Positions 29,898 through 39,131 of a stretch of 64,000 nt of DNA are shown piece after piece. How positions within the stretch are numbered: the stretch's first letter is position 1; every line of letters starts with the position of its first letter. The notes beneath the pieces were generated by a model. It had not been told where the DNA came from, ran no database searches, and saw only the letters and a program-made list of their open reading frames with translations. Source of the stretch: Membranihabitans marinus (GTDB lineage Bacteria; Bacteroidota; Bacteroidia; Chitinophagales; Saprospiraceae); assembly GCF_021729155.1 (NCBI RefSeq), contig NZ_JAJQYA010000018.1:27677-91676 (forward strand), given 5' to 3'. The position numbers were made by a program, and so were the translations under genes.

Positions 29898-30735
29898 TGA
29901 CCGAATGAAGTTGCTCAATGGAGCAACCAAATGTCCTTAATATGACTGAATATAGTGCGAAGCACCAAAGGTCGTAAATCGACCTTTGATGAAGGAACCA
30001 CGACCTCTGTGTCGTGGGTGGGGAAGCCAGGATGAGGGAACCGAGGCCACTGTGCCGAGGCGTGATTGCCCTCAAAATCGTATAGAATATGCCACTGTGC
30101 CGAGGTGACTGAATGAAGTTGTCCGGAGGATGACTGAATGAAGTTGTCTGGAGGACAACCCAATCCAGTAAATGTGGATTGGATGAAGGAACCAAAGCCA
30201 CTGGCTTTGGGTGTGAACGAGCATGACCGAATAAAGTACAAAGTACCGATGATCCAAAAGTGATCATCGATGAGGGAACCGAGATCTCCTGATCTCGGGT
30301 GGGTGGCCAAAAGCACCAGAGCCCGTAAATCGGGCTCTGGCGAGTGAAGTCGCAGCCACTGCGCTGCGACAAGAATACATAAAATTCGACAGCAAATTCT
30401 CACTGTGCTGCGACGAGATAGCATTTAAATTGACAAGCATAAACTACGATTGCAGTAATAATATAATAATGGATGAAGGACCCGGGGCCACTGGCTCCGG
30501 CGTAGTATCAATAAAATTTCATGGTAATCTTTACTGCGCTGCGACGAGACTGCACTCTATATTTGAAAAACGTAGAGACACGACTAAATGAAGTAGTCTG
30601 AAAGACTACCAAATGCCCATTGAGGGTATTTGATGAAGGAGCCGAAACCTCCGTGTTTCGGGTGGGTCGGCCTTGCGTCTCCAAAATAATGTCAAATGAG
30701 ACGCAAGATCTTGCGTCTCTACTTCTCGGCATGAT
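29898..30735 (+). repeat. Cluster of composite A-B-C hairpin repeats
   Basis: Several units in tandem, all in plus orientation. Hairpin A: GTTGCTC/GAGCAAC (29910-29927), GTTGTC/GACAAC (30143-30159), GTAGTC/GACTAC (30593-30609). Hairpin B, loop TAAAT: CAAAGGTCG/CGACCTTTG (29966-29988), CCAATCCA/TGGATTGG (30160-30182), CCAGAGCCCG/CGGGCTCTGG (30316-30340); variants at 30247-30269 and 30610-30632 have other loops. Hairpin C: CCACGAC/GTCGTGG (29998-30017), CCAAAGCC/GGCTTTGG (30192-30210), CCGAGATC/GATCTCGG (30279-30298), GTCGCAGC/GCTGCGAC (30349-30370), CCGAAAC/GTTTCGG (30642-30661). Constant linkers are GAATGAAGTTG, GATGAAGGAACC and GGGTGGG. Open frames crossing this region on the minus strand are by-products of the repeats. 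Confidence 0.85.
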
Positions 30736-31228
30736 TGCTTCCTGGTCGACTATAATGATATAGCCTTCAGAATTTAACCCTAAAAGGGTGATGGATAAAA
30801 TTCTCGCATACATTTTTCTCTTTTATTATCCCAAAATTCCACTCAAGTATTCTAGGAATATTTCACTATTAACTATATTCAAGAGATATGAGGTCATCTA
30901 AACAATGTTAAATTGTGTATTTGTATAAAATTTTTTCGTACATTGAATATATTTTTAATTATATAGAATGACTCCGTCGTGAATACCACATCGAAAGTTT
31001 ATACTATAGTTTTCTATTTATACAACCCCTCTCAGTATCGATTATGCTACCATAGTGTAGGATACAATAGTGTGAAACATGACGTTTCGTGATTTGTGAT
31101 ACTAGAATAGTGTTCAAAATTATTGTTGTATTTAATACCTTGAAATGAGGCCCCAAAAGGACTAATAAGTGAAAATAAGTTGGCAGTAGTGCCCAACCAA
31201 TTATTTTCTATTATTAAATCCAAAACAA
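30736..31228. other. AT-rich gap after the repeat cluster
   Basis: About 490 bp without a credible gene. No terminator or promoter with good spacing was seen before the propeller gene at 31229. Confidence 0.4.
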
Positions 31229-32428
31229 ATGTTGTTTATGCCGTCATTATTCCATCTAGCCATCCTGTGCAGTTTGTCATGGCTTATCTCTTGTCAGTCT
31301 AATGAGGATCAAGTCATTGTTATACCAGAAGAGGAAGTTTCTATTTTCGACCTTGTTGAAGACATTCAATTCCTCCGATTGGGCCATCCTTCCCAAGAAG
31401 AATCCCTGTTCTCCCGTATTCAGAACGCTTTCTTTTTGGACTCTTTTATTGTCTGTGGGCAAAACGGCATTGATTATAACGACCATGGTCAATATGAATA
31501 CTTCGATTATCAAGGTCGCTTTATCCGTCGCTTCTCTGCCCACAATGTGCTTAACGAAGGATTCTTTTATACATCGTTATTTCAGGCCAATAACGATGGG
31601 TTATACATGACTGATAAGGTCCGCAATCAAACTTACCACCTCAATCATCATGGTCAACTCATTGATCAATTCGCCCCCATCAATCGGGCCTCTATATATA
31701 TTCCAATTGATGAAGATTTAGTACTCTATTCGTATAATCGAGCAATGCCTGAAAATGTGTTAGACGGAAATGAATACTACGATTTTTTTCTATATTCTCA
31801 AAAACAAGGTGAAATTATTAATAAGGGAGTAAGGGATATTCCAGAGTATTTAAGATATTCTTTTGGGGATATTCAATTTAATTTTTCAAAAAATAATACA
31901 ATATATCACAGTACGATACATGACCCTAACTATATTATTTATGAAATAAATAAAAATGGATGTTCAGAAATCGATCGACTAGTTTTTTCAAAAAACATGA
32001 TTGACGAGAACCAAATAACTCATAATCAAAACGGTTTTATTAATCTTTCCTATTACTCTGACAATAATGTCATATTCGACGTCTTTGCTATTCAACGAGA
32101 CAATAATCACCTATATGGAATCATCAATCAAGGTGTAAAATCCAACTACTTATTTAAGAAAAATATGCGTACGGGGCAATCTCAAGCTACACGAATCAAC
32201 TGGCATGACATGGTCAAAGACAACAATATTTACCGTAGTAACGTGATCAATTACAGTGAAGATGGTTATCTAGCGATCTTTAGTCCTGCTATTGACTTCA
32301 AACCTTTTCTCGATGCCAATGAAGAAATGTTGAAGCCCTATTTGATCAACGATTTTTCCGACTTCTCTTACGATGACAACGACGTCATCATCCTCATCAA
32401 GTTTAAGCCAGAGTACTATCAAATGTAA
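31229..32428 (+). CDS. 6-bladed beta-propeller lipoprotein, copy 1
   Basis: A 399-residue protein with a lipobox (WLISCQS, Cys near 22) and the layout of Bacteroidota 6-bladed beta-propeller proteins (DUF5128 type): EEEVSIFDLVEDIQFLRLGH at the start, then blades such as GQYEYFDYQGRFIRRFSAHN. These are surface or periplasmic proteins of unknown ligand, often near SusCD-like loci. A close paralogue begins 11 bp after its stop. The start may instead be the ATG at 31238, which matches the paralogue's start better. Confidence 0.8.
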   Translation: MLFMPSLFHLAILCSLSWLISCQSNEDQVIVIPEEEVSIFDLVEDIQFLRLGHPSQEESLFSRIQNAFFLDSFIVCGQNGIDYNDHGQYEYFDYQGRFIRRFSAHNVLNEGFFYTSLFQANNDGLYMTDKVRNQTYHLNHHGQLIDQFAPINRASIYIPIDEDLVLYSYNRAMPENVLDGNEYYDFFLYSQKQGEIINKGVRDIPEYLRYSFGDIQFNFSKNNTIYHSTIHDPNYIIYEINKNGCSEIDRLVFSKNMIDENQITHNQNGFINLSYYSDNNVIFDVFAIQRDNNHLYGIINQGVKSNYLFKKNMRTGQSQATRINWHDMVKDNNIYRSNVINYSEDGYLAIFSPAIDFKPFLDANEEMLKPYLINDFSDFSYDDNDVIILIKFKPEYYQM

Positions 32429-32439
32429 AAATGTAAGCT

Positions 32440-33630
32440 ATGAGATCTTTCTTCCATCTAGCCATCCTTTACTGCCTTTACTGTTTGACTTCTTGTCAAT
32501 CTAAGGTGGATCAGGTCATTATTATACCAGAAGAAGAAGTATCCATCTTTGACCTTGTGGAGGACATTCAATTTCTCCGACTCGGTCATCCTTCCCAAGA
32601 AGAGTCCCTTTTCTCAGCAATTAAACACGCCTTTTTTCTCGACTCCTTCATTGTCTGCGGGCAAAACGGCATTGATTATGGCGATCATGGACAATATGAA
32701 TACTTCGATTATCAAGGCAACTTTATTCGACGTTTTTCCGCCCACAATGTACTCAAAGAAGGTATTTTTTACACTACTTTATTTCACGCCGATAACAATG
32801 GCCTTTATATCACGGATCGCGTGCGAAACCAAACCTACCACCTAAACCATCACGGCCATCTCGTTGAACAATTTCCTCCTATAAATAAAGCTTCACTTTA
32901 CATTCCTTTGAATGAAGATATAGTGCTCTATACCTATTGTAATAAAAAACCTAAAGGATTAATAGATGATGATGAATTTTATGATTTTTTTCTTTACTCG
33001 AAGCGTCAACAAAAGGTGATTCAAAAAGCCGTTACAGAAATTCCTGAATATGAAAGAATTTTTTTTAGCGGCGGTCAATTCTTATATACTGGTAATAACA
33101 CCATATATCATTCTACCGCATACGACTTTCAATACATTGTTTATAGTATGAATACCTCTCAGATCGAAGAAGTCGACCGACTTAAATTTAGTCAAGGTAT
33201 GATTCAAGTAGATCAATTAACCTTTAATAAAGCTGGTATGCCCATTAAATCCTATTACTCTGATAATGATATTATTATTGATGTTTTTGCCTTGCAAAAG
33301 GTAAAAAACATGGTTTATGGTTTAATAATGAGAGGTTGGAAAACCAACTATGTTTTTAAGAAGAATTTGAGAAATGGCAGTTCTCAAGCTATCCGAATCA
33401 ATTGGCATGGCCTGGTCAAAGATAATTATATAGATCGAGGCAAGATAATCCATTACAGCAAAGACGGATATATAGCCACCCATAGTCCTGCCTTTAATTT
33501 TAAGCCTTTTCTCGACGCCAACAAGGAAATACTTGAGCCCCACTTGATTAACGATTTTTCCGACTTTTCCTACAATGACAACGACGTCATTATCCTCATC
33601 AAGTTTAAGCCTGAGTATTATCAAATGTAA
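32440..33630 (+). CDS. 6-bladed beta-propeller lipoprotein, copy 2
   Basis: A 396-residue paralogue of the preceding gene (lipobox CLTSCQS). The first ~150 and last ~100 residues are nearly the same in both, ending with an identical IIKFKPEYYQM-like tail. The middle third (about residues 160-270) has drifted much further. The spacing of 11 bp implies one transcript. A recent tandem duplication with uneven divergence is the simplest reading. Confidence 0.8.
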   Translation: MRSFFHLAILYCLYCLTSCQSKVDQVIIIPEEEVSIFDLVEDIQFLRLGHPSQEESLFSAIKHAFFLDSFIVCGQNGIDYGDHGQYEYFDYQGNFIRRFSAHNVLKEGIFYTTLFHADNNGLYITDRVRNQTYHLNHHGHLVEQFPPINKASLYIPLNEDIVLYTYCNKKPKGLIDDDEFYDFFLYSKRQQKVIQKAVTEIPEYERIFFSGGQFLYTGNNTIYHSTAYDFQYIVYSMNTSQIEEVDRLKFSQGMIQVDQLTFNKAGMPIKSYYSDNDIIIDVFALQKVKNMVYGLIMRGWKTNYVFKKNLRNGSSQAIRINWHGLVKDNYIDRGKIIHYSKDGYIATHSPAFNFKPFLDANKEILEPHLINDFSDFSYNDNDVIILIKFKPEYYQM

Positions 33631-33994
33631 AAACTATAACTCAAAATCGATTAAATACTTATAATATGCTCGACTTCTATGGGGCACTACAATGGCATTT
33701 ATTATTAGGTGAATAGCGTTGTCCTTGAACCTGCCTATTTTTACTGAGATAGGTGATATAAAAGTTTAACTGTCATTCTAAAAATCACTTAGCATACATG
33801 TTTTCCCAATCATTTTGCAGGCTTATGCCACAATCCTATAAAAGCGTTCCCATGATCCTCATTTTTAATTTAAATCGTTGTCCAAATTCCGTTGCATTGA
33901 AAACAAAGCTACATTCATTCTCTATTCAGTGTATATTACTGCTCCTATTCTTACTTTAGATGTATTCTAACATGGCAGAAATAATAATTTATTT
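33631..33994. other. Gap upstream of the decayed hipB-like gene
   Basis: About 360 bp with no intact frame. Short minus-strand stretches look protein-like but are broken by stops; no family was recognised. Confidence 0.35.
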
Positions 33995-34093
33995 TATACC
34001 TGATCAGGTATATTTCAGTCAAATAACTATTAAATTATACCCGTAATGGTATATTTTTAATGTGAATTCATAAATATATACCCAAAAGGTATA
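33995..34093 (+). promoter_or_regulatory. Three HipB-like operators at 41-bp pitch
   Basis: TATACC-N6-GGTATA occurs at 33995-34012 (a perfect 18-bp palindrome) and 34036-34053, and TATACC-N5-GGTATA at 34077-34093. Start-to-start distances are 41 and 41 bp, about four helical turns, so bound proteins would lie on one face of the DNA. They end 6 bp before the GTG of a HipB-like pseudogene. E. coli HipB uses a similar layout (TATCC-N8-GGATA), so these are probably autorepression sites. The link to this regulator is inference. Confidence 0.7.
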
Positions 34094-34099
34094 AGTGAG

Positions 34100-34296
34100 G
34101 TGAAGAATTTGAGTCAAATTGTTAATAAAGAAGGAAGTCTATTGGGTTGACGCAAGAAGACCTATCCTTCAATGCTAAGGTAGGACTATGATTTATTAGA
34201 GATCCTGAACATGGAAAACGAAGCTTGCAAATGGATAAAGTGAATCAGGTGCTGTTATTATTTGGTCATGAATCTTATTCAATAAGAAAGAGATGA
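34100..34296 (+). pseudogene. Decayed HipB-like helix-turn-helix antitoxin
   Basis: The GTG at 34100 opens KNLSQIVNKEGSLLG; then the frame must shift (near 34145) to continue LTQEDLSFNAKVGL, a TGA replaces the expected Arg codon, and the frame resumes FIRDPEHGKRSLQMDKVNQV then LLLFGHE. Together these match the HTH of HipB/Y4mF-type antitoxins (LTQEELA..AGVGLRFIRDLEQGK). One frameshift and one nonsense change make it inactive. The operators upstream support the identity. Confidence 0.65.
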
Positions 34297-34450
34297 CGAA
34301 AGCACTATTATTTATTTGAAAAATGGGCAAAGAGTCCTGAAATGAAGGATTCCTTTCTTGCTAATGACCATTTTAAAATGAGATTCGGATATATAGGTGT
34401 TCTAAGGAAGGCAAGAACTACCTATAAGCAGTGCCGGTAGGGCGCGAATG
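34297..34450 (+). pseudogene. Possible HipA C-terminal fragment
   Basis: In the same frame after the hipB-like stop, RKHYYLFEKWAKSPEMKDSF continues LANDHFKMRFGYIGVLRKA. The 'F..W ... SFL ... K..Y' spacing resembles the C-terminal tail of HipA kinases. Most of a hipA gene (about 1 kb) would be missing. The match is by eye and weak; it could be unrelated non-coding sequence. Confidence 0.3.
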
Positions 34451-34535
34451 TTATTAGAAATGGGTCAAAATGTATAGAGATGCTATGCTGGCCATTGGTT
34501 ATTCACAAATTTAATTCAAAATAAATAATGTAATA

Positions 34536-34907
34536 ATGGACAAAGCGAAAACAGTTGACGATTATTTTAATGCTCAATCAGAAAAAGCGAAAAAAGCACT
34601 GATCGAATTAAAAAAGTGTATTCTTGAAGTTATACCTGATGCGACTGAATTGTTGAACTATAATATTCCTGCATATTCATTGGTAGTGGGTGGAAAAAGA
34701 GAACAGCAAATTATGATAGCTGGCTATAAAAACCACGTAGGATTTTATCCACATCCTACGACTATGGAAAAGTTCGACGCGGAATTAAGTGAATTTAAAA
34801 GAGGGAAGGGTTCTGTTCAATTTCCATTGGATAAACCGATACCCAAAGACCTTATTATGAGAATGATAAAATACAGATTGGAACTAGTATTGCAAGGGGG
34901 TAATTGA
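34536..34907 (+). CDS. DUF1801 (YdhG-like) protein
   Basis: A 123-residue soluble protein of the DUF1801/YdhG group: DDYFNAQSEKAKKALIELKK, the central YNIPAYSLVVGGKREQQIMIAGYKNHVGFYPH and a C-terminal FPLDKPIPKDLIMRMIKYRLEL. Some relatives are called iron chaperones (frataxin-like fold), but the function is not settled. It stands alone. Confidence 0.85.
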   Translation: MDKAKTVDDYFNAQSEKAKKALIELKKCILEVIPDATELLNYNIPAYSLVVGGKREQQIMIAGYKNHVGFYPHPTTMEKFDAELSEFKRGKGSVQFPLDKPIPKDLIMRMIKYRLELVLQGGN

Positions 34908-35201
34908 ATATTATTAAGGTAGGAAATAGGTTATTATTCGTATAAATTAAATCTTTTTTTGTTCGATAATTTACCTTGTTGTAGAGTGAAAAGTCACTAT
35001 TTTTTGTAAACTATAACACGATATACAATGCGATTAGAGACATTTATTAACACAGGTAATTATAAGGATAGAAAAACAAATAGGCCAGGTATTTCTGTAT
35101 AGGCTAGGAGAACAGGACATATTGGATACAAATTCTCCACTTTAAACTACAAAAAAACCCTTGCAATTCATTGAACTACAAGGGTTAACAAAATATGTTG
35201 G

Positions 35202-35275
35202 CGGTCCGGACGGGACTCGAACCCGCGACCTCCTGCGTGACAGGCAGGCATTCTAACCAACTGAACTACCGGACC
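35202..35275 (-). tRNA. tRNA-Asp (anticodon GTC)
   Basis: Read on the minus strand: acceptor GGTCCGG/CCGGACC, anticodon loop CTGTCAC between CCTGC and GCAGG, T arm GCGGGTTCGAGTCCCGT. 74 nt. It is the only feature seen in the 34908-35484 gap. Confidence 0.95.
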
Positions 35276-35484
35276 AACACTTTTATCTTAAACAAGTCGC
35301 TTTTAACTTGATGCTATTATTTTTAAACTTTAAGTCGTTACCGTCTTACCGTTTTAGCGAATGCAAATGTATAACACTATTTTAAATTCTCAAAAGATAT
35401 TTTCATTAATTTTAAAAAAAAATATCAATTCAAGGTTTTCTCTAAAATCCTTTAGTAAATTCGCATAGAACAAATCGACAAATT

Positions 35485-36465
35485 ATGGTTTTTTTAGAGT
35501 TTGAAAAACCCTTAGAAAGTCTCTACGAACAATTGGATAAAATCATTGAAGTAGGCAAAGAAGGTGACATCAATGTGGATCCAATGGTCAAAAAGCTGGA
35601 GCGCAAAATCAAAAAGACACAAAAAGATATATATCAAAATTTGAATGGCTGGCAGCGCGTCCAGTTGTCCAGACACCCCAACAGACCCCATACCCTATAT
35701 TATATCAATGAAATATGTGATGAATTTATAGAGCTTCACGGTGATCGCTATTTCAGTGACGATAAAGCCATCGTGGGGGGATTGGGAAAAATAGATGGTC
35801 AGACTTTTGTGTTAATCGGCCATGAAAAAGGAACCAATACCAAATTGCGTCAGTACCGAAATTTCGGTATGGCCAATCCAGAAGGATATAGAAAATCATT
35901 GCGATTGATGAAAATGGCAGAGAAATTTGGTTTCCCAGTTATATGTATGATCGATACCATGGGAGCCAATCCTGGTATTGAAGCCGAAGAACGAGGTCAG
36001 GCCGAAGCCATTGCTCGCAATATGTTTGAAATGGCCAAATTGAAAACCCAAACTATGTGTTATATCATCGGTGAAGGAGCCAGTGGGGGAGCCATTGGAT
36101 TGGGAATCGGTGATCGAGTCTTTATGTTTGAAAACACTTGGTATTCTGTAATTTCTCCAGAATCCTGTTCGCAAATACTTTGGCGCAGTTGGGATTTTAA
36201 AGAACAAGCTGCTGAGGCCCTAAAATTGACTTCTGACCACATGGCATCATTTGGTTTGATTGATGGAATTGTTAAAGAACCCCTAGGTGGTGCTCATTCC
36301 TTTCCAAAAGAGACGGCAGCTATTTTTAAAGCCCATATATTGGAAGAATCTGCTAAGCTTAAAGAAAAGGAAATCAGTGTTTTATTAAACGAAAGGATTG
36401 AAAAGTACAGTGCTATGGGGGAATATCTTTTAAATCCCAAAGAAGCCGTATCTGCTAAAAAGTGA
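35485..36465 (+). CDS. accA: Acetyl-CoA carboxylase carboxyltransferase subunit alpha
   Basis: A 326-residue protein starting [18 protein letters not shown], with an N-terminal helical part and a carboxyltransferase domain ([48 protein letters not shown]). It transfers the carboxyl group from biotin to acetyl-CoA, the first step of fatty-acid synthesis. It stands apart from the other fatty-acid genes in this window. Confidence 0.96.
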   Translation: MVFLEFEKPLESLYEQLDKIIEVGKEGDINVDPMVKKLERKIKKTQKDIYQNLNGWQRVQLSRHPNRPHTLYYINEICDEFIELHGDRYFSDDKAIVGGLGKIDGQTFVLIGHEKGTNTKLRQYRNFGMANPEGYRKSLRLMKMAEKFGFPVICMIDTMGANPGIEAEERGQAEAIARNMFEMAKLKTQTMCYIIGEGASGGAIGLGIGDRVFMFENTWYSVISPESCSQILWRSWDFKEQAAEALKLTSDHMASFGLIDGIVKEPLGGAHSFPKETAAIFKAHILEESAKLKEKEISVLLNERIEKYSAMGEYLLNPKEAVSAKK

Positions 36466-36556
36466 TAATTTTGTTTGGTTTAATGTAAAGATTGAAAAAG
36501 GTATTTCTATTTTTACATTTTAATAATGCAAAAGGAAAGCGCGAAGAGCTATTTAT

Positions 36557-37453
36557 ATGGTGGATATACAGCAGTTTAAAGGTACAGGTACAGCATTGGT
36601 CACTCCATTTACCAAAGATGGAGCTATAGATTATGACTCATTAAAGCGTCTGATAGAATTTAATATAGAAGGAGGGGTGGATTATCTGGTTTGTTTGGGT
36701 ACCACTGGTGAGGCAGTCACTCTAAACCGTCCCGACTGTCAAGCTATTTTGGATTTTACGGTTGAAGTGGTGGCGGAGAGAGTACCTATTGTATTTGGTG
36801 TATTTGGTAGCAATAGTACGGAGATTGTATTGGAGAGACTGACGGGCTATTCCTTGGACGGCGTTTCCGCCTTGTTGTCGGCTAGCCCATACTACAACAA
36901 ACCATCGCAAGAAGGGATTTTTCAGCACTATAAAGTATTCGACGAGCAAAGTCCTCTGCCCATTATTATATACAATGTGCCTGGGCGTACTGCTTCCAAT
37001 ATCAGTGCAGAAACCACTTTGCGCATTGCCAAGGAGTGTAAAAACATTATCGGTATCAAGGAAGCTTCTGGTAATTCGGATCAAATAGCTTCTATCTTAA
37101 AGCATAGACCAGACGATTTTTTGGTGTTGTCCGGTGATGATCCTACGGTATTGGGTTCTATGGCCTACGGTGCTGATGGGGTGATATCGGTTGTTTCAAA
37201 TGTTTATCCAGATATTTGGTCAAAGATGATTCGTTCTTGTCTTAACGGCGATTTTGCTGAAGCTAGAAAATTTAACGCTGAACTTATAGACTTGCACCAA
37301 TGGTTGTACATCGAAGGCAATCCATGTGGGATTAAAGCCGCCTTGCAATATAGAGGTATCATTAAAGAGCGTCATGTTCGACTGCCCTTGGTTCCTCTTT
37401 CTGAAGCCAACTATGCCTCTCTGAAAAGAGAAATGGACTTGGTGAAAGGATAA
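36557..37453 (+). CDS. dapA: 4-hydroxy-tetrahydrodipicolinate synthase
   Basis: A 298-residue TIM-barrel enzyme. The Schiff-base Lys lies in IIGIKEASGNSDQ, the Tyr in IIIYNVPGRTASN and the pyruvate-binding TT in CLGTTGEAVTL. It condenses pyruvate with aspartate semialdehyde in lysine and diaminopimelate synthesis. It follows accA by about 90 bp. Confidence 0.96.
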   Translation: MVDIQQFKGTGTALVTPFTKDGAIDYDSLKRLIEFNIEGGVDYLVCLGTTGEAVTLNRPDCQAILDFTVEVVAERVPIVFGVFGSNSTEIVLERLTGYSLDGVSALLSASPYYNKPSQEGIFQHYKVFDEQSPLPIIIYNVPGRTASNISAETTLRIAKECKNIIGIKEASGNSDQIASILKHRPDDFLVLSGDDPTVLGSMAYGADGVISVVSNVYPDIWSKMIRSCLNGDFAEARKFNAELIDLHQWLYIEGNPCGIKAALQYRGIIKERHVRLPLVPLSEANYASLKREMDLVKG

Positions 37454-37562
37454 TTTTTTGCAAATAGTCGTACTTGCGGAACTGAAGCTATCATTTCTTT
37501 TTGTTATTACTACGAAATGTATTTATAAATGATAAGCTCACCCACCCACGAAAGGGAGGTGA

Positions 37563-37645
37563 ACGAATGAAGTTGCACAAAGTGCAACCCGATGAACTAA
37601 ACGTCCATCGGATAAGAGAAGTCATGCTCTGTGGCATGACTAGAA
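37563..37645 (+). repeat. Single complete A-B-C hairpin unit
   Basis: A clean stand-alone unit: A GTTGCAC/GTGCAAC (37572-37588), B CCGATGAAC/GTCCATCGG with loop TAAAC and one mismatch (37589-37611), C GTCATGC/GCATGAC (37621-37640). Linkers GAATGA and AAGAGAA replace the commoner forms. It lies about 250 bp before the left direct repeat of the HEPN module. The rest of the gap from 37454 to 37898 holds no gene. Confidence 0.8.
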
Positions 37646-37898
37646 TTTTTGAAAACTGACGTGTTGGTTTAGATATTATATGGACTGATTATATCTATCA
37701 AGATTTTAATATATAATGTTCGACCAATTATTTTTGCTATCGGTTCTATGAAATATCGTCATGCCGTAGTGGGCATAACTTCTATCACTAGAGTCCGATT
37801 TTTGGATTCTGATGTAATCACGACGCTCGTAGGAGGAAAATATCTTAATCAATTGAATTATGCCTTTTCGGAAATTGTGATAGTTTGCTAAAATAAGA

Positions 37899-38096
37899 GT
37901 TGGCTGTTGGCTTATTTGGCCCTCCTATGAAGCTTAAAACTGGTCGTCTTTTATTGATATTAATATATCCCCACCCCGTGGGTTTTTTAACTATCATTGT
38001 TGGTGACTCAATAATATAAAAAGGTTATAGCTATTGTAAATAAAAAGATCCACTGGAGAGATATTTGAATAATCAGAGTGGAAAACAAAGGTTGAT
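37899..38096 (+). repeat. Left direct repeat flanking the HEPN module
   Basis: This 198-bp stretch aligns by eye with 40111-40306. Shared blocks include GTTGGCTGTTG at the start and ACTATCATTGTTGGTGAC (37990 and 40202) in the middle, and the offset is 2,212 bp at both blocks. Divergence elsewhere shows the copies are old. The pair may mark the edges of an inserted cassette. Confidence 0.65.
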
Positions 38097-38396
38097 AGCT
38101 TATACATTTTCATTATTCTCAACTTATTCTATAGTCACAGTGGAGGAAGTCAAAAATATTGATTGATCGCTTTGGGGATCAAATATCTTTTATGTGAAAT
38201 TCATTTAATCTGAGGATTAAATTTATGGTTTTCTTTTGGTGTATTTGGGTTTAAGGGGGTTTCTGCTGGGTAAATTCTGTGTATTTTATTTATTACAATA
38301 TAAAAATATATTTTGTATATTGTTTGTTGAAATATTACTTTATTGGTGAAGGATGTAGATAAAAGGTGAACGAACCAAGTATAAAAATATGCAAAC

Positions 38397-39131
38397 ATGG
38401 AATATTATAGGGATATCAGAAATCAAATTTATGCCGATATGGCCTATAGACTAGGGAAAATTGTTACTCATTATGAAAAAGTAAATGTGGATGAGGAGAA
38501 GTTTGAAGCAACTCTCAATATATCTGTACTTCAAACGCTTATGACCCATTGCCATGAATATGTTCGCATAATGACACGTGGAGATCGTAAGAATTCCATT
38601 TTTTCGAAGACAATTTCGGAAGCAAATTGGGGAATTGACGAAAATTGTTGGGTTGAAAATACATTTAATGAGGAGCTCACCTCACAGAATTTTATTCAGC
38701 GAATAAGAAATGGTCTGAGTCATCCAACCAACATTGATATAGATAGTGATTTTCCATCCACAGGATTTACGACCCTAAAAAACAAATCAAATACAATAGA
38801 GGTGTTTAGATTTATTAATTCACCTGATACCAGAAATAATCGGCTTAAAGAGTTTACGGAGGAACAAGTACGTAGAACAATCTATACTCGAGAATCGAGT
38901 TATCAAGATATTTACCATGAATTTCCGGAAGATATCAATTATCGTGAAAAAGAAGGTAAGATAGGTAAGTATTACATGGTCAGCAAGGGAAGGCAATTTG
39001 CAAGAATCTCCATTATCGACCTATCAGTAGATCAGCTGGGAAACTTTGTTAAAAATTTAGCCAATTATTTAGCCCAGCCGATTCAGAAAGATTGGGATGG
39101 TGTCACTGTTAATGATTTATTAGCCGCATGA
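38397..39131 (+). CDS. HEPN-domain protein, probable RNase toxin
   Basis: A 244-residue soluble, mainly helical protein. Arg104-x4-His109 in RIRNGLSHPTN fits the R-x4-6-H active site of HEPN ribonucleases, with the polar Asn that often follows the Arg. The overall pattern (HCHEYVRIMTRGD before, STGFTTLKNKS after) recalls the pEK499_p136-type HEPN proteins, a match from memory only. HEPN proteins act as RNases in toxin-antitoxin, abortive-infection and CRISPR systems. Its stop overlaps the next start as ATGA, so the two are coupled. Both lie between diverged direct repeats. Confidence 0.65.
   Translation: MEYYRDIRNQIYADMAYRLGKIVTHYEKVNVDEEKFEATLNISVLQTLMTHCHEYVRIMTRGDRKNSIFSKTISEANWGIDENCWVENTFNEELTSQNFIQRIRNGLSHPTNIDIDSDFPSTGFTTLKNKSNTIEVFRFINSPDTRNNRLKEFTEEQVRRTIYTRESSYQDIYHEFPEDINYREKEGKIGKYYMVSKGRQFARISIIDLSVDQLGNFVKNLANYLAQPIQKDWDGVTVNDLLAA

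Noticed and set aside
29857..30424. Overlapping minus-strand open frames of 169-171 codons
   Set aside because: They run through the A-B-C repeat cluster; their peptides are rich in Ser, His and repeated words produced by the repeats, and no start signal or family match is seen.
29898..30735. A CRISPR array
   Set aside because: There is no constant repeat of fixed length with unique spacers; the variable parts are self-complementary stems, and no cas gene is nearby.
38201..38398. A 65-codon minus-strand frame before the HEPN gene
   Set aside because: It lies in the AT-rich leader of the HEPN gene, has low-complexity composition and no family match.
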